Shown piece by piece: positions 9,384 through 18,518 of a DNA stretch of 64,000 bases. Every line of letters begins with the position of its first letter. Position 1 is the stretch's first letter. This DNA comes from Allobosea sp. ASV33 (GTDB taxonomy: Bacteria > Pseudomonadota > Alphaproteobacteria > Rhizobiales > Beijerinckiaceae): contig NZ_JAELTI010000005.1 in NCBI RefSeq assembly GCF_016428755.1, forward strand, positions 1 to 64,000, read 5' to 3'. Made by a program: the position numbers and the translations under genes. The notes under the pieces were generated by a model. That model was not told the origin of the DNA. It made no database searches and saw nothing but the letters and a program-made list of their open reading frames with translations.

Positions 9384-10693
9384 TCAGGCCGACACCGCGC
9401 GCCGTCCTGCTCTTCGGGGCGACCGTGCCGGTCGCCATCGGCCTGTTGATCTACGACGCCGCCCTCTGGCCGATCGCGTTCGATCTCGGCCTGTTCGTGC
9501 TGGGCCTGATCGGGCTCGACGCCCTGCTCTGCGCCCGGCCGTCGCGGCTTTCGCTCACGGTCGATGCGCCGCCGCGATTGTATGTCGGCGGCGACGGCCA
9601 ACTGAGCGTCAGCGGGGCGATCGAAGGCGCGTCCCGGGCGGTCGCAATCGAAGTGCTGTCCGAACAGTCCGGCGACGCCACCCCGCCGGAACCCGCACGG
9701 CTCGATATTCCCTCGGGAGCGGTGGGCTCCGTCACGCTGCCGATCCGGCCGCTCAGGCGCGGGCGGATCGCGATCGGGGCGATCTGGCTGCGCTGGCGCG
9801 GGCCGCTCGGCCTCGCCGGCCGGAGCCAGCGCCGGCCCCTGGCGCTGACGATCGACGTCGTGCCCGATATCCGCGGCATCGCCTCGGCCGCCGTGCAGTT
9901 CTTCAGCCGCGACGCGGTCGAAGGCATCAAGGTCCAGCGCCAGAAGGGCGAGGGCACCGAATTCGAGTCGTTGCGCGACCATGTCCAGGGGCTCGACAAC
10001 CGCTTCATCGACTGGAAGCACTCGGCGAAGCATCTCAAGCTGCTGTCGAAGGAATTCCGGATCGAGCGCAACCACCAGATCGTGCTCGCCTTCGACACCG
10101 GCTACCTGATGGCCGAGCCAATCGACGGCCTGCCGCGGCTCGACCATGCGATCCATGCCGGGTTGCTGCTGGGTTGGGTCGCGCTGCGCAGCGGCGACCA
10201 TGTCGGCTCATTCGGCTTCGATTCCCGCATCCGGCAATATGTACCGCCCTCGCCCGGCCGAAGCGCCTTCGCCCGGCTCCAGAACGCGTCGGGTCAGCTC
10301 GGCTACCGGGCCGAGGAGACCAATTTCACGCTCGGCCTGGCCGAGCTCAATGCCCGCCTGAAGCGCCGGGCGCTGGTCGTGCTGTTCACCGAGTTCATCG
10401 ACACGACCACGGCCGGGCTGCTGCTGGAAAGCCTGCAGCGCATGGCCAACCGCCATGCCGTGATCTTCGTCACGCTGCGCGATCCGTTGCTGGCCGATAT
10501 CGTCGAGGCCGAGCCGGCGAGTTTCCTGCCGGTGGCCGAGGCCGTCGTCGCGCGCGACCTGCAGCGCGAGCGCGCGGTCGTGCTGGAGCGATTGGCGCGG
10601 ATGGGCGTGCATTGCCTCGAAATCCCGCCGCGCGGCCTCGCCGTCGATCTGGTCAACCGCTATCTCATGATCAAGCAGAGGGGGCTGCTATAG
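9380..10693 (+). CDS. DUF58-domain protein (VWA-like MoxR partner)
   Basis: A 437-residue protein overlapping moxR by 4 bases (ATGA). Two hydrophobic helices lie near the N terminus (about 8-50), then a beta-rich region, then the DUF58 core: the [28 protein letters not shown] stretch (about 193-220) with the invariant RDW/IDWKxSA feature, and a degenerate von Willebrand-like fold ([11 protein letters not shown]). It is the likely client or adaptor of the MoxR ATPase. Confidence 0.9.
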   Translation: MIRPTPRAVLLFGATVPVAIGLLIYDAALWPIAFDLGLFVLGLIGLDALLCARPSRLSLTVDAPPRLYVGGDGQLSVSGAIEGASRAVAIEVLSEQSGDATPPEPARLDIPSGAVGSVTLPIRPLRRGRIAIGAIWLRWRGPLGLAGRSQRRPLALTIDVVPDIRGIASAAVQFFSRDAVEGIKVQRQKGEGTEFESLRDHVQGLDNRFIDWKHSAKHLKLLSKEFRIERNHQIVLAFDTGYLMAEPIDGLPRLDHAIHAGLLLGWVALRSGDHVGSFGFDSRIRQYVPPSPGRSAFARLQNASGQLGYRAEETNFTLGLAELNARLKRRALVVLFTEFIDTTTAGLLLESLQRMANRHAVIFVTLRDPLLADIVEAEPASFLPVAEAVVARDLQRERAVVLERLARMGVHCLEIPPRGLAVDLVNRYLMIKQRGLL

Positions 10694-11748
10694 AACCGAA
10701 CAGCACCCCGATCGCCGCCCCGGCGGCTCCGGTCGCGACCATCACCCTGCGCAGCGCCGAGTTCCGCCGCAACCGCGAGCCGGCCTGGCGAACGCTCGAC
10801 GGCCTCGTCTCGCGCGTCGAGAAGAAGGGCCTGTCGCGCCTTTCCGCCGAGGAATTGCAGGAACTGCCCCTGCTCTACCGGACGGCCGCCTCCTCGCTCT
10901 CGGTCGCCCGCTCGATCGCGCTCGACCGCAACTTGATCCTCTATCTCGAAGGGCTGGTGCTACGCGCCTTCTTCGTCGTCTACGGCCCGCGCGTCGGCAT
11001 CCTCGAGGCGCTCGGCGGCTTCCTGAAGCGCGGCTTCCCGCAGGCCGTTCGCGGGGCGGGCTGGCATATCCTGCTGGCGACGCTCGCCGTCGCCGCCGGT
11101 ATCGCCATCGGCTACCTGATGGTGCTGCCGAACGAAGCCTGGTTCAGCCTGCTCGTTCCCGAGAGCATGGCCGGCGGGCGCGGGCCGGCTAGCACGGCCG
11201 ACCAATTGCGCCGGACCGAAATCTTCGCGCCCTGGCCCGGCTTCGTCGATTCTTTCGTCGTCTTCGCCAATTTTCTGTTCCGCCACAACGCGACGATCGG
11301 GATCATGACCTTCGGGCTCGGCGTACTCGGCGGCGTCCCGACGCTTCTGCTGCTCGGCTACCAGGGCCTTATCCTCGGGGCCTTCCTGGCGCTGCACTAC
11401 AATCGCGGCTTGCTCGTCGACTTCATCGGCTGGCTCTCGATCCATGGCGTGACCGAGATCGGCGCGCTCATCCTCTGCGGTGCGGGCGGGCTCGTCATCG
11501 CCGAGAAGGTCCTGTTCCCCGGCCGCTACAACCGCCTCCACAGCCTCGCCATGGCCGGCAAGGCGGCAGCGGGGCTCGCGGGCGGGGCCGTGCTGATGCT
11601 CTTCGTCGCGGGGATCATCGAAGGGGGCCTGCGCCAACTCATCGCCTCGACTCCCTGGCGCTTCGCGATCGGCGCCGCGACCGGCGTGCTGTGGACGGCC
11701 TATTTCCTCTCGATCGGCAGGCGTGGAGGCCATGGCTCAGCGACTTGA
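10690..11748 (+). CDS. SpoIIM-family (stage II sporulation M-like) membrane protein
   Basis: A multi-helix membrane protein of about 350 residues, with the SpoIIM-type motif FRHNATIGIMTFGLG (about 195-210) and HYNRGLLVDF. There is no ATG, GTG or TTG at the expected place. The best start by context is ATA at 10690, overlapping the upstream TAG, with a strong ribosome-binding site (AGAGGGG, 10677-10684) five bases before it. The nearest usual codons are TTG at 10612, deep in the DUF58 gene, and TTG at 10855, which would cut conserved sequence. Function in non-sporulating bacteria is unknown. Confidence 0.75.
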   Translation: MEPNSTPIAAPAAPVATITLRSAEFRRNREPAWRTLDGLVSRVEKKGLSRLSAEELQELPLLYRTAASSLSVARSIALDRNLILYLEGLVLRAFFVVYGPRVGILEALGGFLKRGFPQAVRGAGWHILLATLAVAAGIAIGYLMVLPNEAWFSLLVPESMAGGRGPASTADQLRRTEIFAPWPGFVDSFVVFANFLFRHNATIGIMTFGLGVLGGVPTLLLLGYQGLILGAFLALHYNRGLLVDFIGWLSIHGVTEIGALILCGAGGLVIAEKVLFPGRYNRLHSLAMAGKAAAGLAGGAVLMLFVAGIIEGGLRQLIASTPWRFAIGAATGVLWTAYFLSIGRRGGHGSAT

Positions 11749-12637
11749 CCGCATCAACCGGCTGCTCGACGGCATCACCCGCAACCGGCGCGAGATCACT
11801 ACGCCGGAAGGCGTGATGCTGGAGGTCGACATCGCCAATCACGGCGAGCGGCTCGTCGCCTTCCTGATCGACTTCCTGTTCTGGATGCTGGCGACCGTGC
11901 TGCTCTTCTTCGTGCTCGGGCTGACCTTGCTGCACGGAGTCACCGGCTCGGTAACATTCACGGTCGTGCTGTTCCTGTCCTTCCTGCTGCGGAACCTCTA
12001 CTTCATCCATTTCGAGCTGCAGAGCCAGGGCGCGACGCCGGGCAAGCGCATCGTCAACCTCAAGGTGATCGACCGCAGCGGCGGCCCGCTGCTGCCCGGC
12101 GCGATCGTCGCCCGCAACCTGACGCGCGAGGTCGAGATCTTCCTGCCGCTCGGGCTGTTCTTCGCCGTGCCCAAGATCGGCGCAGGCGCCGAGTTCTGGA
12201 CGGCGGCGAGCTATTTCGGCTGGGCCGTCGCGCTCTCCGCCCTGCCCTTCTTCAACCGGGACCACTTGCGTGCCGGCGACCTGATCGCCGGGACCATGGT
12301 CATCTCGGTGCCGCGCCGGGCGCTTCTGGCGGAGCTGGCGGAGGCGCAGAGCCGCTACGTCTTCAGCCGCAAGCAGCTCGACGCCTATGGCGCCTTCGAA
12401 TTGCAGGTGCTGGAAGAGCTGTTGCGCCGCCCGTCGTCGCCCGACACGCACGGCATGCATCTGCAGGTCTGCGAGAAGATCAGCCGCAAGATCGGCTGGC
12501 TGGAACCGGTTCCTCCGGCCGAGACGCTCGATTTCCTCAGGGCCTTCTATACGGCCGAGCGGGCGCATCTCGAACGCGAGCAGCAATTCGGCCGCTACCG
12601 CGCCGACAAGAACGAGCCAGCCGCGACCGGCCCGTGA
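11723..12637 (+). CDS. RDD-family membrane protein
   Basis: About 304 residues with an RDD domain: NHGERLVAFLIDFLF, two to three membrane helices (about 45-95), and QGATPGKRIVNLKV (about 102-115), the classic RDD Pro-Gly-Lys segment. The C-terminal third is soluble and charged. The start could be GTG at 11723 or ATG at 11732; both overlap the end of the SpoIIM-like gene, and a GGAGG lies between them. It is last in the MoxR/DUF58 operon and converges on a membrane-protein gene on the other strand. Confidence 0.85.
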   Translation: MEAMAQRLDRINRLLDGITRNRREITTPEGVMLEVDIANHGERLVAFLIDFLFWMLATVLLFFVLGLTLLHGVTGSVTFTVVLFLSFLLRNLYFIHFELQSQGATPGKRIVNLKVIDRSGGPLLPGAIVARNLTREVEIFLPLGLFFAVPKIGAGAEFWTAASYFGWAVALSALPFFNRDHLRAGDLIAGTMVISVPRRALLAELAEAQSRYVFSRKQLDAYGAFELQVLEELLRRPSSPDTHGMHLQVCEKISRKIGWLEPVPPAETLDFLRAFYTAERAHLEREQQFGRYRADKNEPAATGP

Positions 12638-12662
12638 AGGACCGGCGCGGCCTATTCTCGGA

Positions 12663-13409
12663 TCAGTCGAAGACGTTCGCCAGCGTGTCGAGGTCGATGC
12701 CTTCCTTCGCAATGCGAAGGTCGTGATAGATCACGGCGGCAAGTACCGCGCCGAACGCGGTCGAGATGACCTGCCAGGCGAAGCTCAAGGTTTCCCCGAC
12801 GAGGCCTATGCCGCCGATCCGTGCGAGCACCAGGGCGCCCACCCCCGAGATCACGACGACGAGCAGGAAGAGCCCGAAGATCTGCCAGCGATAGCCCTTG
12901 GTCAGAGCGACGCTGCGGCTCATGCTTGCCGTCACGCCCATCTTCTCGATAACGCAGGCGGGAATCGCGACATAGAGCATGCAGCCGATAATGACGCCGG
13001 GCACGACGAGAAGCAGGAAACCGAGGCCGGTCGCGAGGCCGACCAGGATGCCGACGCCGATGACTGGGATCGTGCGGGCGAGCCCGATCCGCAGGGACTC
13101 CCCGATGGTGAAGGGCTTCTGGCGCATCTCCTGAAAGGCACCGTAGAGGCTCGTCGCCTGAGCGACGGTCTGCAGCACGAAGGTCAGAAGTCCCGTCAGC
13201 GCCGCGCCAACGGCGATGCTCGACGTCGAAGGCGTCCTCGACGACAGCGCTCCCAGCGCCACGAGGAAGACCGGTATCATCGGCACGAGGGCCAGCAGGA
13301 CGAACTTGCCGAACTGGCGCCCGAGGATGGAGAATGTCTTGTTCATCACCGAGCCGACGCGAAACTGTCCCGGTGCGGCGGCAAACCCGCCGGTCGATGT
13401 GCTGCTCAT
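12663..13409 (-). CDS. Uncharacterised multi-helix membrane protein (YciC/GlpQ-membrane-domain-like)
   Basis: A 248-residue protein from the ATG at 13409 (MSSTSTGGF); the open frame continues upstream but without coding character. It has a short soluble N terminus, the segment VMNKTFSILGRQFGKFVLLAL, and about five to six hydrophobic helices, including LGFLLLVVPGVIIGCMLYVA and GYRWQIFGLFLLVVVISGVGAL broken by a conserved ALTKGYRW turn. That turn and layout resemble UPF0259/YciC and glycerophosphodiesterase membrane domains. The function is unknown. Its start codon and the ATG of the fragment on the opposite strand share one CATG. Confidence 0.7.
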   Translation of the reverse strand: MSSTSTGGFAAAPGQFRVGSVMNKTFSILGRQFGKFVLLALVPMIPVFLVALGALSSRTPSTSSIAVGAALTGLLTFVLQTVAQATSLYGAFQEMRQKPFTIGESLRIGLARTIPVIGVGILVGLATGLGFLLLVVPGVIIGCMLYVAIPACVIEKMGVTASMSRSVALTKGYRWQIFGLFLLVVVISGVGALVLARIGGIGLVGETLSFAWQVISTAFGAVLAAVIYHDLRIAKEGIDLDTLANVFD

Positions 13410-13848
13410 GAGGAACCCCGCGGCAAATGAGGCCGAACTGTGGCACGGTCCGAGCAGGGGCACAATCGGCGTCAGCGGGCCGGCAGGCCGGCCTATCCTC
13501 GGCGGCAAGCTGACCGGCAGCGGTGCCGATCGCATCTTCGAGATCGACGGCGGGACGCGGGTGCCGGTTCCGGCGGATGCGATCATTCCGGAGGGCGCCA
13601 AGCTGGTCTCCCGGCCGCACCATGCCAGCCTTGGCGATGCAGGCCCCACCGGAGACGGTAAGCTGGCCCTGCCCTGCACCGTCGCCAATCGCGAATTCCT
13701 CGGTGCGAGCGTGCGCTACGGGGCCCGGATCGGCACGACGGAAGTGGCGGTCGATGTGCCCTTCCAGTCCGGCAGCGGATTGTTCGAGGTCGGCAGCGGG
13801 GCGACGCTCAGGCTCTCGCCGCACGCGTTGTTGTGGTTGGCGGCTTAA
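13408..13848 (+). pseudogene. 3' remnant of an ABC ATPase (TOBE domain only)
   Basis: A frame of 146 codons with strong GC3 bias and clear resemblance to the C-terminal TOBE region of MalK/PotA/UgpC-type importer ATPases: a beta-rich first half, LVSRPHHASLGD where intact proteins have a RPEHxxL motif, then REFLGASVRYGARIG and VDVPFQSGSGLFEVG. No nucleotide-binding domain lies upstream; the DNA there encodes a membrane protein on the other strand. The most likely reading is a 5'-truncated relic of a lost importer. A free-standing TOBE protein is possible but less likely. Confidence 0.55.
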
Positions 13849-13877
13849 GGGGCGACGACACTGCGCAATTGCGCGCC

Positions 13878-13965
13878 GTCATCCCGGGCTTGACCCGGGA
13901 TCCATCGTAGAGCGCAGCGCCCTCCGATGGATCCCGGATCTCCGCTTCGCTGCGTCCGGGATGAC
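13878..13965. repeat. Dispersed palindromic repeat, copy 1
   Basis: An 88-base element bounded by GTCATCCCGG and CCGGGATGAC. It has an inner 13-bp inverted repeat (CCGGGATCCATCG / CGATGGATCCCGG) and a CTCCGCTTCGCTGCGTCC segment on the right. It lies between the TOBE remnant and the 3' end of hyuB. Four further copies are in this window, all in gene gaps. Confidence 0.85.
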
Positions 13966-13992
13966 GCGCACTTTAAAGTCGCGGTTGCCTTC

Positions 13993-15597
13993 TCACCCCC
14001 GCTGCTCGGCCTTGTCCCGCGCCCTCGCCTCGGCGCTGCGCTCGGAAGCCGGGCCGTAGCCGCCGGCGCCGGGCGTGATGATCTCGACGATCTGACCCTT
14101 TTCCAGCGCGCCGTCGCCCTTGAAAAACGGCACGACGCCCTCGCTGAAGGCGAAGGAGCCGCCCTGCCCCTCGCCGCCACCGGCGAGGCCCCAGGGGCGC
14201 GAAGTCAGGCGCGAATTGTCGACATTGAGCCGGCACGGCGCCTCCGCCCGGTAGACGCGGCGCAGGCCCATGCCGCCGCGCTGGCGGCCGTCCCCGCCCG
14301 AGCCGTCGACCAATTCGTAGCGCAGCAGCGTCAGCGGGTATTCGAGCTCCAATGCCTCGACCGGCAGGTTCGAGGTGTTGGTCATGTGGACATGGACGCC
14401 ATGGAGGCCGTCCTTGTTGGTGCGGGCGCCGGAGCCGCCGCCGATCGTCTCCAGATAGACCCAGAGCTCTCCGGTGCCCGGCTGCTCGCCGGCGAAGGTC
14501 GCCGAGGCGACCGCGCCCGAACAGGCGGCGATCACCCGGTCCGGCACGGCTTGCGCGAGCGCGCCATGGATCAGGTCGACCACCCGCTGGCAGGCGGCGA
14601 TGCGGCCATTGACGGCGGCAGGATGCACGCAGTTCAGCACCGTGCCTTCGGTCGCGGTGACGGTCAGCGGCCGCGCCAGGCCGGCATTGGGCGGAATGGT
14701 CGGGTCGGCCACGGTCTTGACCGCGTAATACACGGTCGAGAGCAGCGCGGTGTAGACCATGTTGAACCCCGCCCGCATCTGCGGCGGCGAATCGAAGGCC
14801 AGCCGCATCTCCTCGCCCGCGACGGTGATCGCGACCGAGAATGTCAACGCCTCGTCGATCTCGGGATTGTCGAAGGAATCCGAGAAGCGATAGGTGCCGT
14901 CGGGGATCGAGGCGATGCCGGCGCGCATCTTGCGCTCGGCATAGTCCTGCAAGGCCTTGCCGGCGGCGAGCACGGTGTCGCGGCCGTACTTGTCGCAGAG
15001 CGCGCGCAGGCGCTCGACGCCGAGGCGGTTCGCCGCCATCTGGGCGCGCAGGTCGGAGAGGCGCTCGCGCGGGACCTGGCAGTTGAGCAGGATCAGCTCC
15101 TGCACGTCCTTCATCAGCACGCCGCCGCCATAGAGGCGGATCGGCGGGATGCGCAGGCCCTCCTGATAGATATGGGCATGGCCGCGATCGGCAAAATCGG
15201 AATGGTGGGCCGTGTTGACCGCCCAGGCGATCATCACGCCCTCGTGGAAGACCGGCTCGGCCAGGACGATGTCCGGCAGATGCGTGCCGCCGCCCTCATA
15301 GGCGTCGTTGCCGATGAAGACGTCGCCCGGCTTCATGTCGGCGACGGAGTGGCGCTTCAGGATATGCGGGATGATGCCGATGAAGGAGCCGAGATGCATC
15401 GGGATATGCTCGGCCTGGCAGAGCGTCTGCCCCTCGACGTCGAAAAGCGCGGTCGAGCAGTCGCGGCGCTCCTTGATATTGGTCGAGTAGCTCGCCTTGA
15501 CCAGCGCCTCACCCATCTCCTCGGCGATGGAGGCGAAGGAGGAGCCGATGACCTCGACGGTGATCGGGTCGACGCTGACGGATGCGGTCGCGGTCAT
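13993..15597 (-). CDS. hyuB: Hydantoinase/oxoprolinase family protein, B subunit
   Basis: A 534-residue HyuB-type subunit. Typical features are DPITVEVIGSSFASIAEEMG at the start, KPGDVFIGNDAYEGGGTH (about 92-109), the AHHSDFADRG-like metal-region segment, and the GGSGARTNKDGLHGVH and SGGDGRQRGGMGL glycine-rich motifs near the end. HyuA/HyuB enzymes open cyclic amides such as hydantoins or 5-oxoproline with ATP. The ATG at 15597 overlaps the hyuA stop (TGATG). It is last in an operon with the deglycase and kinase, so the natural substrate may be a sugar-modified cyclic amide rather than simple hydantoin. Confidence 0.9.
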   Translation of the reverse strand: MTATASVSVDPITVEVIGSSFASIAEEMGEALVKASYSTNIKERRDCSTALFDVEGQTLCQAEHIPMHLGSFIGIIPHILKRHSVADMKPGDVFIGNDAYEGGGTHLPDIVLAEPVFHEGVMIAWAVNTAHHSDFADRGHAHIYQEGLRIPPIRLYGGGVLMKDVQELILLNCQVPRERLSDLRAQMAANRLGVERLRALCDKYGRDTVLAAGKALQDYAERKMRAGIASIPDGTYRFSDSFDNPEIDEALTFSVAITVAGEEMRLAFDSPPQMRAGFNMVYTALLSTVYYAVKTVADPTIPPNAGLARPLTVTATEGTVLNCVHPAAVNGRIAACQRVVDLIHGALAQAVPDRVIAACSGAVASATFAGEQPGTGELWVYLETIGGGSGARTNKDGLHGVHVHMTNTSNLPVEALELEYPLTLLRYELVDGSGGDGRQRGGMGLRRVYRAEAPCRLNVDNSRLTSRPWGLAGGGEGQGGSFAFSEGVVPFFKGDGALEKGQIVEIITPGAGGYGPASERSAEARARDKAEQRG

Positions 15598-17648
15598 CAC
15601 GGCATCTCCAGGATCAGGTTGAGATAGGGCTCGACGGTGGCGGTCATGCCCGGCAGCAGCACGGTGGTCGAATCCATCTGCTCGACGATGGCGGGACCGG
15701 CGAAACGGTTGCCGGACTTCAGCTTGTCGCGGTCATAGATCGGGCAGGCGACGAAGCCGCCGGCCTCCGGAAACCAGACCTCGCGGCTGCCGATGACGGC
15801 GTGGGAGGCATCCGGGCCGGCATCGGGCTCCGGCCGGAACGCGGCCTTGGGTACGAGGCCGACCGCCTCGACGCGATAGGTCACGAGTTGGACCGCCTCG
15901 CCTTCCGCGACGAAGCCGTAGAGCCGCTTATGGGCGGCGGCGAAGCCTTCGGCCAGCGCCGTAATGGTCGCGGGCGTGATCGGCCCGTCCGGCACGTCGA
16001 TGGCGAGCTCGTAGTTCTGGCCGTGATAGCGCAGGTCGGCGGTGCGCTTCAGCCGGCGATCGGCCGAGACGACGCCCTCCTCCGCGAACCAGTGATCCGC
16101 CTGTTCCTGCAGGGCTACGAAGATCTCGGCCATGTCGGGGACCAGCGCCTCGGATAGCGTCGCCAATCGCGTCGTCGCGAAATTGGCGCGCAGGTCGGTG
16201 AGCAGCAGGCCGAGCGCGCAGCCGATGCCGGGATTGCGGGGCACGACGATGCGCTTCATGTCGAGCTCGCGGGCGAGCCGCGCGGCATGCAGCGGCCCGG
16301 CCCCGCCGAAGGCGACCAGCGCGTAATCGCGCGGATCATGGCCGCGCTGGACGCTGATGACGCGGATCGCCTTCGCCATGTTGGCTGTGACGACCGAGAT
16401 GATGCCCTGTGCCGTCGCCATCAGGTCGAGGCCGAGTTCGTCGGCGAGCCGGCCGATCGCCTGTTTCGACAGGCTCTGGTCGATCGGCATGCGGCCGCCG
16501 AGCAGATGCGTCGGGTTCAGGGTCTGGAGCACGACATTGGCGTCGGTGACGGCGGGTTCGGTCGCCCCGCGTCCGTAGCAGACCGGGCCGGGATCGGCGC
16601 CGGCCGAGCGCGGACCGACCTTGAGCAGGCCGCCGGAATCGATCGCCGCGAGCGAGCCGCCGCCGGCGCCGACCGTGTGGATATCGAGCATCGGCGCCTT
16701 GATCGGGTAACCATGGACATTGGCCTCGGAAGCGAGCTTGGCTTCGCCGTTGCTGAGCAGGGCGACGTCGGAAGAGGTGCCGCCCATGTCGAAGGTGATG
16801 AGGCTGGGGATGCCGATCATGGCGCCGATCGCCTGCGCCGCGACGACGCCGGTCGAGGGGCCGGAGAGCACCGTGCGCACCGGCAACCGCGCCGCCATTT
16901 CGAAGCCGATGACGCCGCCATTGGACTGCGTCAGATGCGGGACAGCCTTGAGGCCAAGTTCTTTCAGCCGGTCGGCGAGGCGGCGGATATAGCCCTGCAT
17001 GACCGGGCCGAGATAGGCGTTCACCACCGCAGTCGAGATGCGCTCGTACTCGCGGAATTCCGGCGCGACCTCATGCGAGGCGCAGATGAAGGCCTCCGGA
17101 AATTCCTCGGTGACGATGCGCTTGGCGGCTTCCTCATGCTCCGGCCGGACGAAGCCGTAGAGGAAGCCGATGGCCACCGCCTTGACGCCCTCCGCCTTCA
17201 GCGCCCGCGCCGCCTGCCGCACGGCCTCCTCGTCGAGCGGCGTCTCGACCGTGCCGTCATGGCGGACGCGCTCGGGAACGCCGAAGCGCAGGTCGCGCGT
17301 GACCAGCGGCGGGGCCTTGTCGGCCTGGAGATCGTAGAGGTCCGGCCGCTTCTGCCGGCCGATCTCGATCAGGTCGCGGAAGCCCTCGGTGGTGACGAGG
17401 CCCGTCTTCACGCCGCGATGCTGGATCAGGGCGTTCGTGCCGACCGTGGTGCCGTGGCCGAAATAGGCGATGTCGGCGGGGCTGGCGCCGACGCGCTCGA
17501 CGCCTTCCTGTGTGCCGCGCGCGATGGCGCGGGAGGGATCGTCAGGGGTCGAGGGCACCTTCCACACCGCGACCATGCCGGTCGCATCGTCGAACAGGCA
17601 GACATCGGTGAATGTGCCCCCGGAATCGATTCCGATCCGCCACGCCAT
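15597..17648 (-). CDS. hyuA: Hydantoinase/oxoprolinase family protein, A subunit
   Basis: A 683-residue HyuA-type subunit of the actin-like ATPase class. The N terminus carries RIGIDSGGTFTDVCLFDD (phosphate loop), an AYFGHGTTVGTNALIQHRG motif near 63-81, a second phosphate loop ITFDMGGTSSDVALL (about 277-291) and VGAGGGSLAAID. The C-terminal domain has VAFGGAGPLHAA. It pairs with HyuB for ATP-dependent opening of a cyclic amide. It lies 15 bases after the kinase gene on the same strand, so kinase, deglycase and both hydantoinase subunits probably come from one mRNA. Confidence 0.92.
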   Translation of the reverse strand: MAWRIGIDSGGTFTDVCLFDDATGMVAVWKVPSTPDDPSRAIARGTQEGVERVGASPADIAYFGHGTTVGTNALIQHRGVKTGLVTTEGFRDLIEIGRQKRPDLYDLQADKAPPLVTRDLRFGVPERVRHDGTVETPLDEEAVRQAARALKAEGVKAVAIGFLYGFVRPEHEEAAKRIVTEEFPEAFICASHEVAPEFREYERISTAVVNAYLGPVMQGYIRRLADRLKELGLKAVPHLTQSNGGVIGFEMAARLPVRTVLSGPSTGVVAAQAIGAMIGIPSLITFDMGGTSSDVALLSNGEAKLASEANVHGYPIKAPMLDIHTVGAGGGSLAAIDSGGLLKVGPRSAGADPGPVCYGRGATEPAVTDANVVLQTLNPTHLLGGRMPIDQSLSKQAIGRLADELGLDLMATAQGIISVVTANMAKAIRVISVQRGHDPRDYALVAFGGAGPLHAARLARELDMKRIVVPRNPGIGCALGLLLTDLRANFATTRLATLSEALVPDMAEIFVALQEQADHWFAEEGVVSADRRLKRTADLRYHGQNYELAIDVPDGPITPATITALAEGFAAAHKRLYGFVAEGEAVQLVTYRVEAVGLVPKAAFRPEPDAGPDASHAVIGSREVWFPEAGGFVACPIYDRDKLKSGNRFAGPAIVEQMDSTTVLLPGMTATVEPYLNLILEMP

Positions 17649-17663
17649 CTCTGTCGTCCTCCC

Positions 17664-18500
17664 TCATATCGCCGTCGTCTCGGCGGGCGTCCACGCCACG
17701 CCATGGCCGAAACCGCCCTGATAGCCGCAGACATCGGCCGCATGCTCGGCTCCCGCCGCCAGCGCGGCGGCAATGCCCGCTCCGTCCAATATGGCGAGCA
17801 GGCAAGCGGCGATGAAACCGTCTCCGGCGCCGAGCGTGTCCACCACGGTTGCGGGGCTGGCCAATCGCTCGTGGAAGCTGCCGGCCATGAGCGCCAGCGC
17901 ACCCTTCACGCCGCGCGTTGCCACGACCATGCCCGCACCCCAGCCGATACAGCGTTCCAGCAGGACGCGGCACTCGGCGTCCGAGGCGGAAGGATGCGAG
18001 AGGAAGGCGATATCGACGGCCGGTAGCGTTGCGGCGAGGTTCTCGTCGGTCCAGCGTTCGGAGAAATCATAGGAGAGGCGCCGGGCCGCGCTGCGGACGA
18101 CCGACAACGCGTCGCCGAGCTCGCTGTAGATGCTGGAATGGACGAGATCGAAGCCGGCGATATAGGCGCGGTCTCCAGCGTCGAACGTTCCCCATTCGCC
18201 GCGCACGCCACGCTCGGAACGCAGGAAGCGCCGGTCCTGCCCGTCATGGCCGATAAAGGCGCGGGCGTTCGGGCCAAGCCTGATGCGGCAGCGCGCGGTT
18301 TCGACGCCTTCCTGCCTCAGCGCGTCGCTCAGAAGCATGCCGGCCTCGTCCGAACCGATGCAGCCGAGATAGCCCGTCTCGGCGCCGAGCCGCCTTGCCT
18401 GCACCGCGACATTGACCGCGTTGCCGCCGGGAAACTGGAGGCCGCGATCGACATAGGTGTCGACGGTGTTGTCGCCCAGTCCCAGAAGCCTCTGCGCCAT
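17664..18500 (-). CDS. frlD: PfkB-family kinase, fructoselysine 6-kinase-like (FrlD)
   Basis: A 278-residue ribokinase-family enzyme. It matches my recollection of E. coli FrlD in several places: GDNTVDTYVDRG at the N terminus, PGGNAVNVAV (about 24-33), a YDFSERW segment (144-150) and VDIAFLSHPS. The anion hole and catalytic base are in DTLGAGDGF (221-229, base D227). FrlD-type kinases phosphorylate the C6 hydroxyl of Amadori compounds such as fructoselysine so that a SIS-domain deglycase can split them, and that gene lies 18 bases upstream. The exact fructosamine cannot be read from sequence. Confidence 0.8.
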   Translation of the reverse strand: MAQRLLGLGDNTVDTYVDRGLQFPGGNAVNVAVQARRLGAETGYLGCIGSDEAGMLLSDALRQEGVETARCRIRLGPNARAFIGHDGQDRRFLRSERGVRGEWGTFDAGDRAYIAGFDLVHSSIYSELGDALSVVRSAARRLSYDFSERWTDENLAATLPAVDIAFLSHPSASDAECRVLLERCIGWGAGMVVATRGVKGALALMAGSFHERLASPATVVDTLGAGDGFIAACLLAILDGAGIAAALAAGAEHAADVCGYQGGFGHGVAWTPAETTAI

Positions 18501-18518
18501 CGCGGCAACTCCCCCGGA

